Source of the DNA: Pelagilacustribacter sp045567335
Lineage (GTDB): Bacteria; Pseudomonadota; Alphaproteobacteria; Pelagibacterales; Pelagibacteraceae
Assembly: GCA_045567335.1 (NCBI GenBank)
Contig: JBJLCZ010000002.1
Location: forward strand, 1-64,000
Length of the DNA stretch: 64,000 bases
Direction of reading: 5' to 3'
Shown here: one piece after another, positions 16,926 to 26,497 of the stretch
How positions within the stretch are numbered: position 1 is the first letter of the stretch
How the letters are laid out: every line of letters starts with the position of its first letter
Program-made: the position numbers and the translations under genes
Notes under the pieces: generated by a model
The model's input: the letters and a program-made list of their open reading frames with translations, nothing else
Databases searched by the model: none
What the model was told of the DNA's origin: nothing

Positions 16926-18274
16926 TTAAATTTCCAAATTGTTTTACCTTTTTGATCTTCAATTACAATTTTATTTTTTAATAATTCATCTCGTATTTTA
17001 TCAGCAAGTTCGAAATTTCCTTCTTTTCTAGCTTTCAATCTTTTATCTATCATGTCTAAAATATATTTCTCAGAAATTTTAGTTTTAGATTTTTTTAAAT
17101 TATCCCATTCAGTTTTACTAAGGTCAAATAAACCTATCATTTTACAAGCGTTGTTAAATAAAGATTTACTTGCTCTATCGCCTTTCAAAGCTTTGTTGTA
17201 AAGTTCATGAATTTTAGCAATAAATCCAGGAGTATTTAAATCATCTAATAAAGACTCTGAAATATCAAGAATATTATGATTGTTTGAAATTTCGTAAAGA
17301 TTGTACCATTTATCAATCGTATTTTTTTGATTATTTAACAATTCATCATTCCAATCAAGTGGTTGGCTATAATGAGCGCTTAAAAGAGATAATCTTACTA
17401 CTTGGCCAGAATATTTTTTAACAGCATCGGAGATAGTCACAATGTTACCTAAAGATTTTGACATTTTTTCTTTATTCATTGTAACAAATCCATTATGCAT
17501 CCAGTAATTAGCAAATTTTTTTGTTGAATTGTTGCAACAAGATTGAGCAATTTCATTTTCGTGATGGGGAAAAATTAAATCTAAACCACCTCCGTGAATA
17601 TCAAAAATTTTTCCTAAATATTTTTCACTCATAACTGAGCATTCTAAATGCCAACCAGGCCTTCCTCTACCCCAAGGAGAATCCCAACCAGGATCTATAT
17701 TTGCAGAAGGTTTCCATAGAACAAAATCCATTTGATTTTTTTTAAGTGTTGAAGTTTCTATTCTAGTTCCTGATTTCAATTCATCTAAATTTTTATTTGA
17801 AAGTTTTCCATAATTCTTAAAAGAAGTTACTGAAAAATATACATGTCCATTTTTCACATAGGCAAACTTTTTGTTTATTAAAGATGATGTCATAGCAATC
17901 ATTTCTTTAATGTGGTTTGTTGCCTTAGGTTCTAAAGTAGGTTTTAAACAATTCAAACTTTGACAATCTTTATGAAATATCTTTGTTACTTCATTTGTTA
18001 TTTTTTCAATTGGTAAATTTTTTTGTTTTGCAATTTCAATTATTTTATCATCTATATCTGTAATATTTCTTATGTATTTTACATTTTTTCCATACAACAT
18101 TTTTAAAACTCTAAATAAAACATCAAAAACTACCAATGTTCTTGCATTTCCTACGTGAGGATTGTCATAAACTGTTGGCCCACATGCATACATTTTTATT
18201 TCTTTGGGGTTAATAGGTTTAAATAATTCTTTTGTTTTTGTTAATGAATTAGTTAATTTTAAATTAAGCGTCAT
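16922..18274 (-). CDS. cysS: Cysteinyl-tRNA synthetase
   Basis: The 450-residue class I synthetase charges tRNA-Cys. The HIGH-type motif is in MYACGPTVYDNPHVGNAR near residue 28, where the first Cys is a zinc ligand. WHLECSVMS and HGGGLDLIFPHHENEIAQS supply the remaining zinc ligands, and KMSKSLGN near residue 266 is the KMSKS loop. The ATG at 18274 is preferred to the TTG three bases earlier. It overlaps the end of nadE by 11 bases and the start of cimA by four. Confidence 0.96.
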   Translation of the reverse strand: MTLNLKLTNSLTKTKELFKPINPKEIKMYACGPTVYDNPHVGNARTLVVFDVLFRVLKMLYGKNVKYIRNITDIDDKIIEIAKQKNLPIEKITNEVTKIFHKDCQSLNCLKPTLEPKATNHIKEMIAMTSSLINKKFAYVKNGHVYFSVTSFKNYGKLSNKNLDELKSGTRIETSTLKKNQMDFVLWKPSANIDPGWDSPWGRGRPGWHLECSVMSEKYLGKIFDIHGGGLDLIFPHHENEIAQSCCNNSTKKFANYWMHNGFVTMNKEKMSKSLGNIVTISDAVKKYSGQVVRLSLLSAHYSQPLDWNDELLNNQKNTIDKWYNLYEISNNHNILDISESLLDDLNTPGFIAKIHELYNKALKGDRASKSLFNNACKMIGLFDLSKTEWDNLKKSKTKISEKYILDMIDKRLKARKEGNFELADKIRDELLKNKIVIEDQKGKTIWKFK

Positions 18275-19004
18275 CAAATTTACAAACTGGTATAGGATTC
18301 ATCTTATGTAGATTTTTTTTTCTGATTTCTAAATATTTTTTGTAATTAGGATCATTTTTATCTTTCATGGCATTTTCAAGCTCTATATAGCTCATGCCTA
18401 ATTGATCTTTATCATTACGTCCGTCATTCCATAATCCATCAGTTGGTTCAGCATCAATAATTTCTTTATAAATACCTAGATATTTTCCTAATTCCCAAAC
18501 CTGTGTTTTACTACAGTCAGCTATTGGAGATATGTCTACTCCACCGTCGCCGTATTTAGTATAAAATCCAACTCCAAAATCCTCTACTTTATTACCAGTG
18601 CCTACAACAATTCCAGAGTTAGCGGCAGCTACTTGATACAATGTCGCCATTCTTAGTCTTGCTCTAGAATTAGCTAAGCCGTGAGCATTGTCAAAGTTTT
18701 CTAAAGTATCTTTAAAAGAATTAAATATTTTCTCCATTTCAATTAATTTAAATTCAACGTTTTTAAATTTAGATTGGAGCCATTTGCCGTGTTTTATACT
18801 AAGATCGTGTTGAGACTTTATTTGTTTTATTGGCATACTTAAAACAATAGTTTTTCTCGAAGTTAAAGCACACAAAGTGCTTACAACAGATGAGTCTATA
18901 CCACCCGAAATGCCAACTATTAATGATTCAGGAGAAAATGAAGTATTTTTACAATATTCATTTATCCAATTCTTTATAATTTCTGCTCTTTTTTCAATTT
19001 TCAT
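18264..19004 (-). CDS. nadE: NH3-dependent NAD+ synthetase
   Basis: The 246-residue N-type ATP pyrophosphatase amidates deamido-NAD to NAD. The P-loop SGGIDSS lies near residue 30; later NSRARLRMATLYQVA and GTGNKVEDFGVGFYTKYGDGGVDISPIAD are family signatures. There is no N-terminal glutaminase domain, so it should use free ammonia, unlike the long glutamine-dependent enzyme of most alphaproteobacteria. It is followed by cysS with a short overlap. Confidence 0.94.
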   Translation of the reverse strand: MKIEKRAEIIKNWINEYCKNTSFSPESLIVGISGGIDSSVVSTLCALTSRKTIVLSMPIKQIKSQHDLSIKHGKWLQSKFKNVEFKLIEMEKIFNSFKDTLENFDNAHGLANSRARLRMATLYQVAAANSGIVVGTGNKVEDFGVGFYTKYGDGGVDISPIADCSKTQVWELGKYLGIYKEIIDAEPTDGLWNDGRNDKDQLGMSYIELENAMKDKNDPNYKKYLEIRKKNLHKMNPIPVCKFDDA

Positions 19005-19061
19005 AATTTATCAATTCTTAATCCTTTTAAAGATTTTATCTTAACAATTATATAATAATTA

Positions 19062-20438
19062 TTAAGATGCTGCTTGAATAATATTTTTTGAATATTGTGA
19101 ATTTTTCTTTATTTCCCCTGAGATTAAAAACGCTAATTCTAAAGCCTGACTTGCATTTAATCTAGGATCACAATGTGTACGATATCTGTTTTGCAAATCA
19201 GCATCGGATATTTTTTGAGCTCCACCAGTACATTCTGTCACATCTTGTCCTGTCATCTCAACATGTAATCCGCCAGCATAAGTTCCTTCAGACTGATGAA
19301 TGGCAAAAACATCTTTGACTTCTTTTAAAACATTGTCAAAAGGCCTTGTTTTAAAACCTGTAGCAGCTTTAATAGTATTTCCATGCATGGGGTCACACGA
19401 CCAAACAACTTTTAAACCCTCTTTTTTTACAGCTCTGATCAATTTTGGTAAAAATTTGTCTGCACTGTCGTGACCGAATCTTGAAATTAATGTCAATCTT
19501 CCTGCTTCATTTTCAGGATTTAAAATATTACATAACTGAATAAGTTCTTCAGGTTTTAATGATGGTCCACATTTTAAACCAATAGGATTTTTAATTCCTC
19601 TACAAAACTCAATATGTGCTCCATCTGGTTGTCTTGTTCTGTCACCAATCCACACAAAATGGGCTGAAGTGTCATGGTATTCGCCCGTTGTAGAATCAAC
19701 TCTTGTCATTGCTTCTTCAAAAGGTAATAAAAGAGCTTCATGAGAGGTGTAAAAATTAACTGTTCTTAATCTTCTATTTGTATCTGCGTTTATACCACAT
19801 GCTTCCATAAAAGATAAAGCATCACTTATTTTATCTTCTATTTCTTTATATTTGCCTTTAGTTTTTTCATTAATAAATCCTAAGTTCCATAAATGCACTT
19901 GTCTTAAGTCGGCAAAGCCTCCTTGAGAAAAAGCTCTTATTAAATTTAAAGTTGATGCAGACTGAGAGTAAGCTCTAAAAAGTCTTTTTGCATCTGGAAT
20001 TCTGGCACTTTCGGTAAATTCCATACCATTGATATTATCTCCTAAATAACTTGGCAATTTTTTATTATCTTTAACTTCCGTTGGAGAACTTCTAGGTTTT
20101 GAAAATTGACCAGCAATTCTTCCTACTTTTATGACAGGCAATGAAGCTGAATGTGTTAAAACTAGCGCCATCTGCAAAATTGCTTTAAAAGTATCTCTAA
20201 TATTGTCAGGATTAAATTCAGCAAAACTTTCTGCACAGTCACCACCTTGTAATAAAAAAGCTTTTCCATCAACTACTTGAGCTAATGATTTTTTTAAAGA
20301 ACGAGACTCCCCAGCAAAAACTAAAGGTGGGTATTTTTTAATTTTTCCTAAAACTAAATCCAACTCTTTCTTGTCCTGATATTCAGGTAAGTGTTTTGCA
20401 GGAAACTTTTTCCAACTATTTAAATTCCATTTTTTCAT
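19062..20438 (-). CDS. 3-deoxy-D-arabino-heptulosonate 7-phosphate synthase, class II
   Basis: The 458-residue enzyme condenses phosphoenolpyruvate and erythrose 4-phosphate, opening the shikimate pathway. The class II (plant/mycobacterial) type is clear from LLQGGDCAESFAEF near residue 80, GRIAGQFSKPRS near residue 123, DPMHGNT near residue 350 and EMTGQDVTECTGG near residue 395. The start is placed at the ATG at 20438; a TTG two codons upstream is an alternative. The gene has its own spacers on both sides (about 57 and 60 bases), so it may be a separate transcript. Confidence 0.95.
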   Translation of the reverse strand: MKKWNLNSWKKFPAKHLPEYQDKKELDLVLGKIKKYPPLVFAGESRSLKKSLAQVVDGKAFLLQGGDCAESFAEFNPDNIRDTFKAILQMALVLTHSASLPVIKVGRIAGQFSKPRSSPTEVKDNKKLPSYLGDNINGMEFTESARIPDAKRLFRAYSQSASTLNLIRAFSQGGFADLRQVHLWNLGFINEKTKGKYKEIEDKISDALSFMEACGINADTNRRLRTVNFYTSHEALLLPFEEAMTRVDSTTGEYHDTSAHFVWIGDRTRQPDGAHIEFCRGIKNPIGLKCGPSLKPEELIQLCNILNPENEAGRLTLISRFGHDSADKFLPKLIRAVKKEGLKVVWSCDPMHGNTIKAATGFKTRPFDNVLKEVKDVFAIHQSEGTYAGGLHVEMTGQDVTECTGGAQKISDADLQNRYRTHCDPRLNASQALELAFLISGEIKKNSQYSKNIIQAAS

Positions 20439-20498
20439 ATTCAACCTGTGATATATATAGATTATAAAAGCAAATATTAAAAGAGTTTTTAGAAAAAT

Positions 20499-22316
20499 TT
20501 ACTCTACAGTGACTGATTTAGCAAGATTTCTAGGTTTATCGATATCACAATTTTTTAACAATGCTACATGATATGCTAATAACTGAAGCGGAATTGTTAT
20601 TAAAAAAGGTGATAAAACGTTTTCTATTAAAGGAACTCTAATTCCAAATCTAATATTTTCATTTAAAACTTCTTTTTTTAAATCTGTGATAAGCAATATT
20701 TTTCCTCCTCTTGCTATGACTTCTTGCATATTTGAAATAGTTTTTTGAAAATATCGATCATTAGGTGCTATAACTATTACTGGTAAGCCATTCTCTATTA
20801 AAGCTAATGGACCATGTTTCATCTCACCAGCAGGGTATCCCTCGGCATGAAGATAAGATAGTTCTTTCAGTTTTAAAGCACCTTCTAAGGCTATCGGAAA
20901 AGACAAGCCTCTTCCTAAAAACATTGAACCTTTTGCATCAAGAAAATCTTTAGCAATCACCTGTATTTTTTCTTCAGTTTTTAAACTTTCTTTCAACATT
21001 GATGGTAATCTGGTTAAACTTTTTATTTTTTCTTTATAAGATTTTATTTTTAAGTCTCCTCTAATAAACGACATCTTTAAACAAAGTATATATAAAACTA
21101 GCATTTGACCTAAAAAAGCTTTAGTGGAAGCAACTCCAATTTCTGGACCTGCATGTATTGGCAAAACCCAATCTGAATTTCTAGCAATAGTGCTCTCAAC
21201 TACGTTTACAATTGAACAAGTTTTAACTTTATTTTTTATACATAAATTTAAAGCAGAAGCAGTGTCTGCAGTTTCACCAGATTGAGATACAAAAATATAT
21301 AAATTTTCTTTATTAAATCTTATATTTCTGTATCTAAATTCAGAGGCAATATCTATTTCGACATCTATTGTTGATAATTCTTCAAACCAATATTTAGCAA
21401 CTAAACAAGAATGATATGCAGTTCCACAACCAACCAAAACTAGCTTTTTAATATTTTTTGGTTTTATAGGAAACTCATAAAAATTAATATCTTCTCTTAA
21501 ACTATCAACATACTCATTTATACAATTTTTTATTGTATTAGGTTGTTCAAATATTTCCTTAGACATAAAATTTTTATAATCACCCTTTTCACTTAAATTT
21601 TTATCTTCGGTCAGTACGAAAACTTTTTTGTTTACTTTGTTTTTTTTAGTGTCATAAAAATCCACATTATCTTTGGTCAGAACACAGATGTCTCCATCAT
21701 CTAAATAAGAAATTTTATTTGTCATAGATTTTAGAGCATATGAGTCTGAACCAAGATAATTTTCATTTTTAGAGTAACCTACAGCTAAAGGACTTCCGTT
21801 CCTTGCTCCAATAATCATATTGTCAAAATTTTTAAAAATTATTCCTATCGCAAAACTACCTTTTAATTTTTTTAATGTTTCATAAACGGAGTCTAAGGGT
21901 TTTGTAGTTTTTAAAGCTTCGGTTATTAATAAAGTAATTACTTCGGTATCTGTCTGAGATTTAAATGTAGCACCCTTTGTTTCTAACTCTTTTTTTAATT
22001 GTACAGAATTTTCTATAATACCATTATGTACAACTGAAACTATCTCGCTCGAATGAGGATGTGCATTAATTTGATTTGGAACTCCATGTGTGGCCCACCT
22101 GACATGTCCAATGCCAATATTTCCTGAAGCAGGATTTTTAAATAATATTTTTTCCAACTGTTCTACTCTTCCTGAACATTTTTTTTCATTAATTTCTTTA
22201 TTGTTTAATGTTGCTAATCCTGCTGAGTCATATCCTCTATATTCTAGTCTTTTTAGAGAGTTAATAATGTTGTTTGAAACAGGTTTATTGCTAGCTATAC
22301 CAATTATTCCACACAT
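20499..22316 (-). CDS. glmS: Glutamine--fructose-6-phosphate aminotransferase (isomerizing)
   Basis: The 605-residue enzyme makes glucosamine 6-phosphate, the entry to peptidoglycan and lipopolysaccharide amino sugars. The N-terminal glutaminase nucleophile Cys2 is in MCGIIG, with GIGHVRWATHG near residue 72 and QTDTEVI near residue 121. Two SIS domains follow (CGTAYHSC, SQSGETADT, ASTKAF), and the protein ends in the usual DKPRNLAKSVTVE. The start shares one base with the end of the GlmU-like gene upstream, so the two are co-translated. Confidence 0.97.
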   Translation of the reverse strand: MCGIIGIASNKPVSNNIINSLKRLEYRGYDSAGLATLNNKEINEKKCSGRVEQLEKILFKNPASGNIGIGHVRWATHGVPNQINAHPHSSEIVSVVHNGIIENSVQLKKELETKGATFKSQTDTEVITLLITEALKTTKPLDSVYETLKKLKGSFAIGIIFKNFDNMIIGARNGSPLAVGYSKNENYLGSDSYALKSMTNKISYLDDGDICVLTKDNVDFYDTKKNKVNKKVFVLTEDKNLSEKGDYKNFMSKEIFEQPNTIKNCINEYVDSLREDINFYEFPIKPKNIKKLVLVGCGTAYHSCLVAKYWFEELSTIDVEIDIASEFRYRNIRFNKENLYIFVSQSGETADTASALNLCIKNKVKTCSIVNVVESTIARNSDWVLPIHAGPEIGVASTKAFLGQMLVLYILCLKMSFIRGDLKIKSYKEKIKSLTRLPSMLKESLKTEEKIQVIAKDFLDAKGSMFLGRGLSFPIALEGALKLKELSYLHAEGYPAGEMKHGPLALIENGLPVIVIAPNDRYFQKTISNMQEVIARGGKILLITDLKKEVLNENIRFGIRVPLIENVLSPFLITIPLQLLAYHVALLKNCDIDKPRNLAKSVTVE

Positions 22317-22963
22317 TATTTTTTCTTTTTTCTTTTATACTTTTTAATTTCTAATTGAGGAGATCGCGTTATTGCTAAAGATTGTTTTTTGACATTGTTT
22401 GTAATTACTGATCCTGCACCAATTGTGGAATTTTTTTCAATTTTAATTGGAGCAACTAAAGAGGAGTTAGAGCCTATAAAAACATTATCGGCAATCTTAG
22501 TTTTATTTTTGTTAACTCCATCATAATTACAAGTGATTGTACCTGCTCCAATATTAGAATTTTTTCCTATCTCTGTGTCGCCTATATAAGATAGGTGATT
22601 AACTTTTGAACTAGAATTAATTATTGATTTTTTTGTCTCCACAAAGTTTCCTATTTTAGACCCTTTTTTTAAAACTGTTCCAGACCTAATTCTTGCGTAA
22701 GGTCCAACTATGACTTTGTTTTCTATTTTAGCTCCCTCAATATAACTAAAAGATTTAATTATTGTATTGTTTCCAATTTTTACCTTTGGTCCTAAAACTA
22801 CATAAGGTTCAATTATTACATTTTTTCCAAATAAAGTATCTTTTGATAGAAATATTGTCTCTGGGGCTATAAGATTAACTCCTTTTATTAAAGCGTTATT
22901 TCTTAGTTTTTCTTGTTTAAGTCTATAAGAGTTAATTTTTTTAAATTTTATATTTGTCTTCAT
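22316..22963 (-). CDS. GlmU C-terminal half: stand-alone left-handed beta-helix acetyltransferase
   Basis: The 215-residue protein matches only the second half of GlmU. It starts with the linker segment KLRNNALIKGVNLIAPETIF, then has hexapeptide turns (IGNNTIIKSFSYIEGA, KIGNFVETKKS, HLSYIGDTEIGKNSNIGAGTI) ending with TCNYDGVNK, the hallmarks of the GlcN-1-phosphate acetyltransferase. The N-terminal uridylyltransferase domain (about 220 residues, LAAGxGTRM) is absent, and only a 69-base gap and the opposing gph gene lie upstream. Acetylation of GlcN-1-P is therefore likely; UDP transfer must be done by another protein. It overlaps glmS by one base. Confidence 0.85.
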   Translation of the reverse strand: MKTNIKFKKINSYRLKQEKLRNNALIKGVNLIAPETIFLSKDTLFGKNVIIEPYVVLGPKVKIGNNTIIKSFSYIEGAKIENKVIVGPYARIRSGTVLKKGSKIGNFVETKKSIINSSSKVNHLSYIGDTEIGKNSNIGAGTITCNYDGVNKNKTKIADNVFIGSNSSLVAPIKIEKNSTIGAGSVITNNVKKQSLAITRSPQLEIKKYKRKKKK

Positions 22964-23032
22964 AAAAAATTCTTTATATTAATTATGTAATTGTAATAAG
23001 TCACAAAATATTTCTTTTTAATACTTATAAAT

Positions 23033-23695
23033 ATGACTCAAAATTATACTATTTTATTCGATTTAGATGGAACACTAGTTGACACAGCTCCAGATTTAAT
23101 GGCTGCACATAATCATGTAATGAAAAAATTTGGTCATGAACAAAAAAAAATGTCAGATATAAAATCTTTAGCTGGAAAAGGAGCTTGGGTAATGATGCAA
23201 AGATCATTTAAAAAAGAAATTAACGATGAAACTATAAAAAAAGAAATGACAAAAGAATTTTTAGATTACTATAGTAAGAATATTGATAAAGGTAGTAAAC
23301 CAGTTAAAGGTATAATAGAATTTTTAGAATGGGCAAAATCAAATAATATTTCTTCAGCGGTTTGTACAAATAAACAAGAAAGATTAGCTATTGACCTTCT
23401 TAAAAAAATTAAACTTTTTGATTACTTCGAATATGTTGCTGGTTGCGATACTTTTGATTTTAATAAACCAGATCCTAGACATTTAACCAATGTAATTGAA
23501 ATTATAGGCGGCGATCTAAAAAAAACAATAATGGTAGGAGATAGCGAGGTAGATTCAAATTCAGCTCAAAATGCCAAAATACCATTTGTTCTAGTTGAAG
23601 ATGGGTATACAGAAAAATCAATAAGTGAAATTAAACACAATTTTTTAATTAAAGATTTTGTTAGTTTTGATAAAATTATTAAAAAATATCTATGA
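23033..23695 (+). CDS. HAD-family phosphatase, phosphoglycolate phosphatase-like
   Basis: The 220-residue protein has the HAD motifs: ILFDLDGTLVDTAPDL at the start (nucleophile Asp and acid Asp), a Thr in AVCTNK near residue 106, the Lys in KPDPRH near residue 145 and the metal-binding MVGDSEVDSNSA near residue 168. The helical cap and length fit Gph, which removes the phosphate of 2-phosphoglycolate, but specificity within this group is hard to tell from sequence. It overlaps the LysE gene by four bases. Confidence 0.85.
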   Translation: MTQNYTILFDLDGTLVDTAPDLMAAHNHVMKKFGHEQKKMSDIKSLAGKGAWVMMQRSFKKEINDETIKKEMTKEFLDYYSKNIDKGSKPVKGIIEFLEWAKSNNISSAVCTNKQERLAIDLLKKIKLFDYFEYVAGCDTFDFNKPDPRHLTNVIEIIGGDLKKTIMVGDSEVDSNSAQNAKIPFVLVEDGYTEKSISEIKHNFLIKDFVSFDKIIKKYL

Positions 23696-24291
23696 TTAAT
23701 TTTACTTTATTTTCTGCATTAGCAACCTTTTATTTTACAATGTTTTTTACTCCAGGGCCGAATAACGCAATGCTTACTGCATCAGGAATGAAATTTGGTT
23801 TTATTAGAACTCTTCCACATGCAATTGGTATTCCTCTGGGTCATATTCTACAAATTGGCTTAACGTGTTTTGGATTGGCGAACCTTTTTTTAATCTATCC
23901 TCAAATACAATTTTATATGAAGATTTTATGTTTTTTATATCTACTATATCTTGGTTGGAAAATGATTGGTTCATTCAGTTTAATTCAAAAAGAAACTGGT
24001 AGGCCACTTAAATTATATGAAGCATCTCTATTTCAATTTGTAAATCCTAAAGCTTGGTCAATAGCTATTGCGGTTGCATCTGGATTTTTTCCTAGTGAAG
24101 AAAATATTTTTGTAGGAGTGTTTTTTGTTACCATAACTGCTGCAGTAATTTGTTTTCCAACTATAAGTTTATGGGTATTATTTGGAAGCGGGTTAAGAAA
24201 ATTTATAAATAATGAAAAAACAAAAAAAATAATAGAATATCTACTTGCACTATTATTAGTTTTAACTGGCTTATTTATTTTGATTAAATAA
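23692..24291 (+). CDS. LysE/RhtB family exporter
   Basis: The 199-residue membrane protein has about six hydrophobic segments and the family motif FTPGPNNAMLTASGMKFGF near residues 19-37, followed by GIPLGH. Members export amino acids such as lysine, threonine or homoserine lactones. The later FVNPKAWSIAIAVASGF segment is also characteristic. It starts four bases inside gph. The next gene, prpB, is 40 bases further on. Confidence 0.88.
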   Translation: MINFTLFSALATFYFTMFFTPGPNNAMLTASGMKFGFIRTLPHAIGIPLGHILQIGLTCFGLANLFLIYPQIQFYMKILCFLYLLYLGWKMIGSFSLIQKETGRPLKLYEASLFQFVNPKAWSIAIAVASGFFPSEENIFVGVFFVTITAAVICFPTISLWVLFGSGLRKFINNEKTKKIIEYLLALLLVLTGLFILIK

Positions 24292-24331
24292 TCTTTGATT
24301 TTTATATCTCTCTCTAATATAAGTCTATCCA

Positions 24332-25228
24332 ATGCATTTTACAAAAAAAACATCATTGGAAAAAAGAATAGATTTTGTTAAAAAATTACAATCGAAAAAA
24401 TTATTAAGATTTCCAGGTGCTTATAATCCTTTGTGTGCAAAACTTATTGCAGAAATCGGTTTTGATGGTGTTTATATTTCAGGAGGAGTAATGTCTAACG
24501 ATTTAGGTCTTCCAGACATAGGGCTAACTACATTAAATCAAGTAAGTTATAGAGGTGAGCAAATATCAAGGGTCTCTGACCTACCTACTATAATTGATGC
24601 TGATACAGGTTTTGGTAACTGTAAAGAAACTATTATTACTTTTGAGAAAAAGGGATTGGCAGGATGTCATATAGAAGACCAAATAGCTGAAAAAAGATGT
24701 GGTCATTTAGATAACAAAGAACTCATTTCAAAAAATGAAATGATAAAAAAAATTAAAGAATCAGTTAACGCAAGAAAAGATAAAAACTTTTTAATTATTG
24801 TTAGAACAGATGCTAATACAGTTGAAGGTATTGATAAAACATTAGATAGAATAAGAGCTTATGAAGATGCAGGAGCAGATATGATTTTTCCAGAAGCTAT
24901 GAAAAATGAAAAAGAATTTGAAAAGGTCAGAAAAATTTCAAAAGGTTTTTTATTGGCCAATATGACTGAATTCGGAAAATCAAAACTTTTAAATAAATCT
25001 GAATTAGAAAATTTAGGATATAATTTAGTTATTTATCCTGTTACAACACAAAGATTAGCAATGCAAAATGTAGAGAATGGCTTGAAAACAATATTTGATG
25101 ATGGTCATCAAAACAATGTTATAGATAAAATGCAGACTAGAAAAAGGTTGTATGAGCTAGTAGAATATGAGAAGTACAATACGCCAGATAAAAAAATTAC
25201 AGATTTTTCAACTGAAGGACACGAATAA
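24332..25228 (+). CDS. prpB: 2-methylisocitrate lyase
   Basis: The 298-residue enzyme of the isocitrate lyase/PEP mutase superfamily splits 2-methylisocitrate to pyruvate and succinate in the methylcitrate cycle for propionyl-CoA. Signatures are LLRFPGAYNPLCAKL near residue 26, DADTGFGN near residue 87 and the catalytic-loop motif KRCGH near residue 123, the form typical of PrpB. IIVRTDAN and FPEAM follow. Its last base is the first of prpC, so the two enzymes are made together. Confidence 0.93.
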   Translation: MHFTKKTSLEKRIDFVKKLQSKKLLRFPGAYNPLCAKLIAEIGFDGVYISGGVMSNDLGLPDIGLTTLNQVSYRGEQISRVSDLPTIIDADTGFGNCKETIITFEKKGLAGCHIEDQIAEKRCGHLDNKELISKNEMIKKIKESVNARKDKNFLIIVRTDANTVEGIDKTLDRIRAYEDAGADMIFPEAMKNEKEFEKVRKISKGFLLANMTEFGKSKLLNKSELENLGYNLVIYPVTTQRLAMQNVENGLKTIFDDGHQNNVIDKMQTRKRLYELVEYEKYNTPDKKITDFSTEGHE

Positions 25229-26352
25229 TGAGCGATGACATAAAGAAAGGCCTGTTAGGTATAGTAGTTGACGAAACAACAATTTCTCAAGTTGTTCCCG
25301 AGCTTAGCGCCTTGACTTATAGAGGTTATAAAGTTCAGGATCTTTGTGACAAATGTGATTTTGAAGAAGTTGCATATTTAGTTCTTCATGGAGAGTTGCC
25401 AAGTAAAAAACAATTAAAAAAATTTATTAAGGAAGAAAGATCAGAAAGGAAGCTTTCAAAAAAAATAATTAAAGATATACAAAATATGCCAAAAAACGCA
25501 CATCCTATGGATGTAATTAGAACTTGCGTAAGTTTAATGGCTTTAGAAGATAAAGATACAAAAGATAATTCTCCAAAAGCAAATATGAGAAAGACAATGA
25601 AAATATTTGCTAAAACACCTACTGCTGTAGCTGCTTACTTTAGAGTAAGAAAAGGTAAAAAGATAATTTCACCAAATGCTAAATTATCTTTTGCTGAAAA
25701 CTTTTTTAAAATGATGTTTAACAAAGTTCCAGATAAAGAGATTGTTAGAGCTTTTGATATATCTTTGATCTTGTATGCGGAACATAGTTTTAATGTCTCC
25801 ACATTTACTGCGAGAACAATTACAAGTAGTTTATCTGATTTGCATGGCGCTATTACTGGAGCTATAGCATCTTTAAAAGGGCCATTGCATGGAGGTGCAA
25901 ACGAAGCTGTGATGCACATGATGAAAGAAATTGGAAAACCTGAAAAAGCAAAAACATGGTTAGAAAATGCATTAGCAAAAAAGAGAGTTGTAATGGGTTT
26001 CGGTCATAGGGTTTATAGAACAGGCGATTCAAGAGTTCCAACAATGAAACATTATATGTTTAAAGTAGCAAAACTACTTAAAAAAGATAAATACATAAAA
26101 ATGTATGAATCTTTAGAAAAAATTATGCTTGAAAAGAAAAATATTCACCCAAACGTTGATTTTCCATGTGGGCCAACTTATTATATGATGGGAATTGATA
26201 TTGATTTTTACACTCCAATATTCGTAATGTCGAGAATTACAGGTTGGTCTGCACATATAATGGAACAACATACTTCTAATAAGCTAATAAGACCTTTATC
26301 TAAATACAAAGGTGAAGAAGTAAGGGAAGTTATAAATTTAAACTATAGATAA
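25228..26352 (+). CDS. prpC: 2-methylcitrate synthase (citrate synthase family)
   Basis: The 374-residue enzyme condenses propionyl-CoA with oxaloacetate. It starts with the PrpC-typical GLLGIVVDETTISQVVPELSALTYRGY region. The catalytic histidines are in LHGGANEAVMHMM near residue 226 and MGFGHRVYRTGDSR near residue 261; the final Asp is in PNVDFPCGP. The short N-terminus and 374-residue length favour methylcitrate synthase over hexameric citrate synthase. It is coupled to prpB; no methylcitrate dehydratase gene follows. Confidence 0.92.
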   Translation: MSDDIKKGLLGIVVDETTISQVVPELSALTYRGYKVQDLCDKCDFEEVAYLVLHGELPSKKQLKKFIKEERSERKLSKKIIKDIQNMPKNAHPMDVIRTCVSLMALEDKDTKDNSPKANMRKTMKIFAKTPTAVAAYFRVRKGKKIISPNAKLSFAENFFKMMFNKVPDKEIVRAFDISLILYAEHSFNVSTFTARTITSSLSDLHGAITGAIASLKGPLHGGANEAVMHMMKEIGKPEKAKTWLENALAKKRVVMGFGHRVYRTGDSRVPTMKHYMFKVAKLLKKDKYIKMYESLEKIMLEKKNIHPNVDFPCGPTYYMMGIDIDFYTPIFVMSRITGWSAHIMEQHTSNKLIRPLSKYKGEEVREVINLNYR

Positions 26353-26497
26353 TATTTGTTTTTAATTGCTTGGATATTTTCTTTATTTAAATCGATTAAT
26401 TTGTAATTTTTTTTTGTTCATTTCATTAATTGTTCTAGATTATAGTTAACAGGTTTGAGCCTATTGACACAAATCCGAAATTAGACAATTTTATCCC
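26353..26497. other. 145-bp gap between convergent prpC and nrdB
   Basis: No reading frame, RNA gene or good hairpin terminator is visible here. The only structure is a weak three-base-pair AGG/CCT hairpin in AACAGGTTTGAGCCTATT, not followed by a T-tract. Confidence 0.5.
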
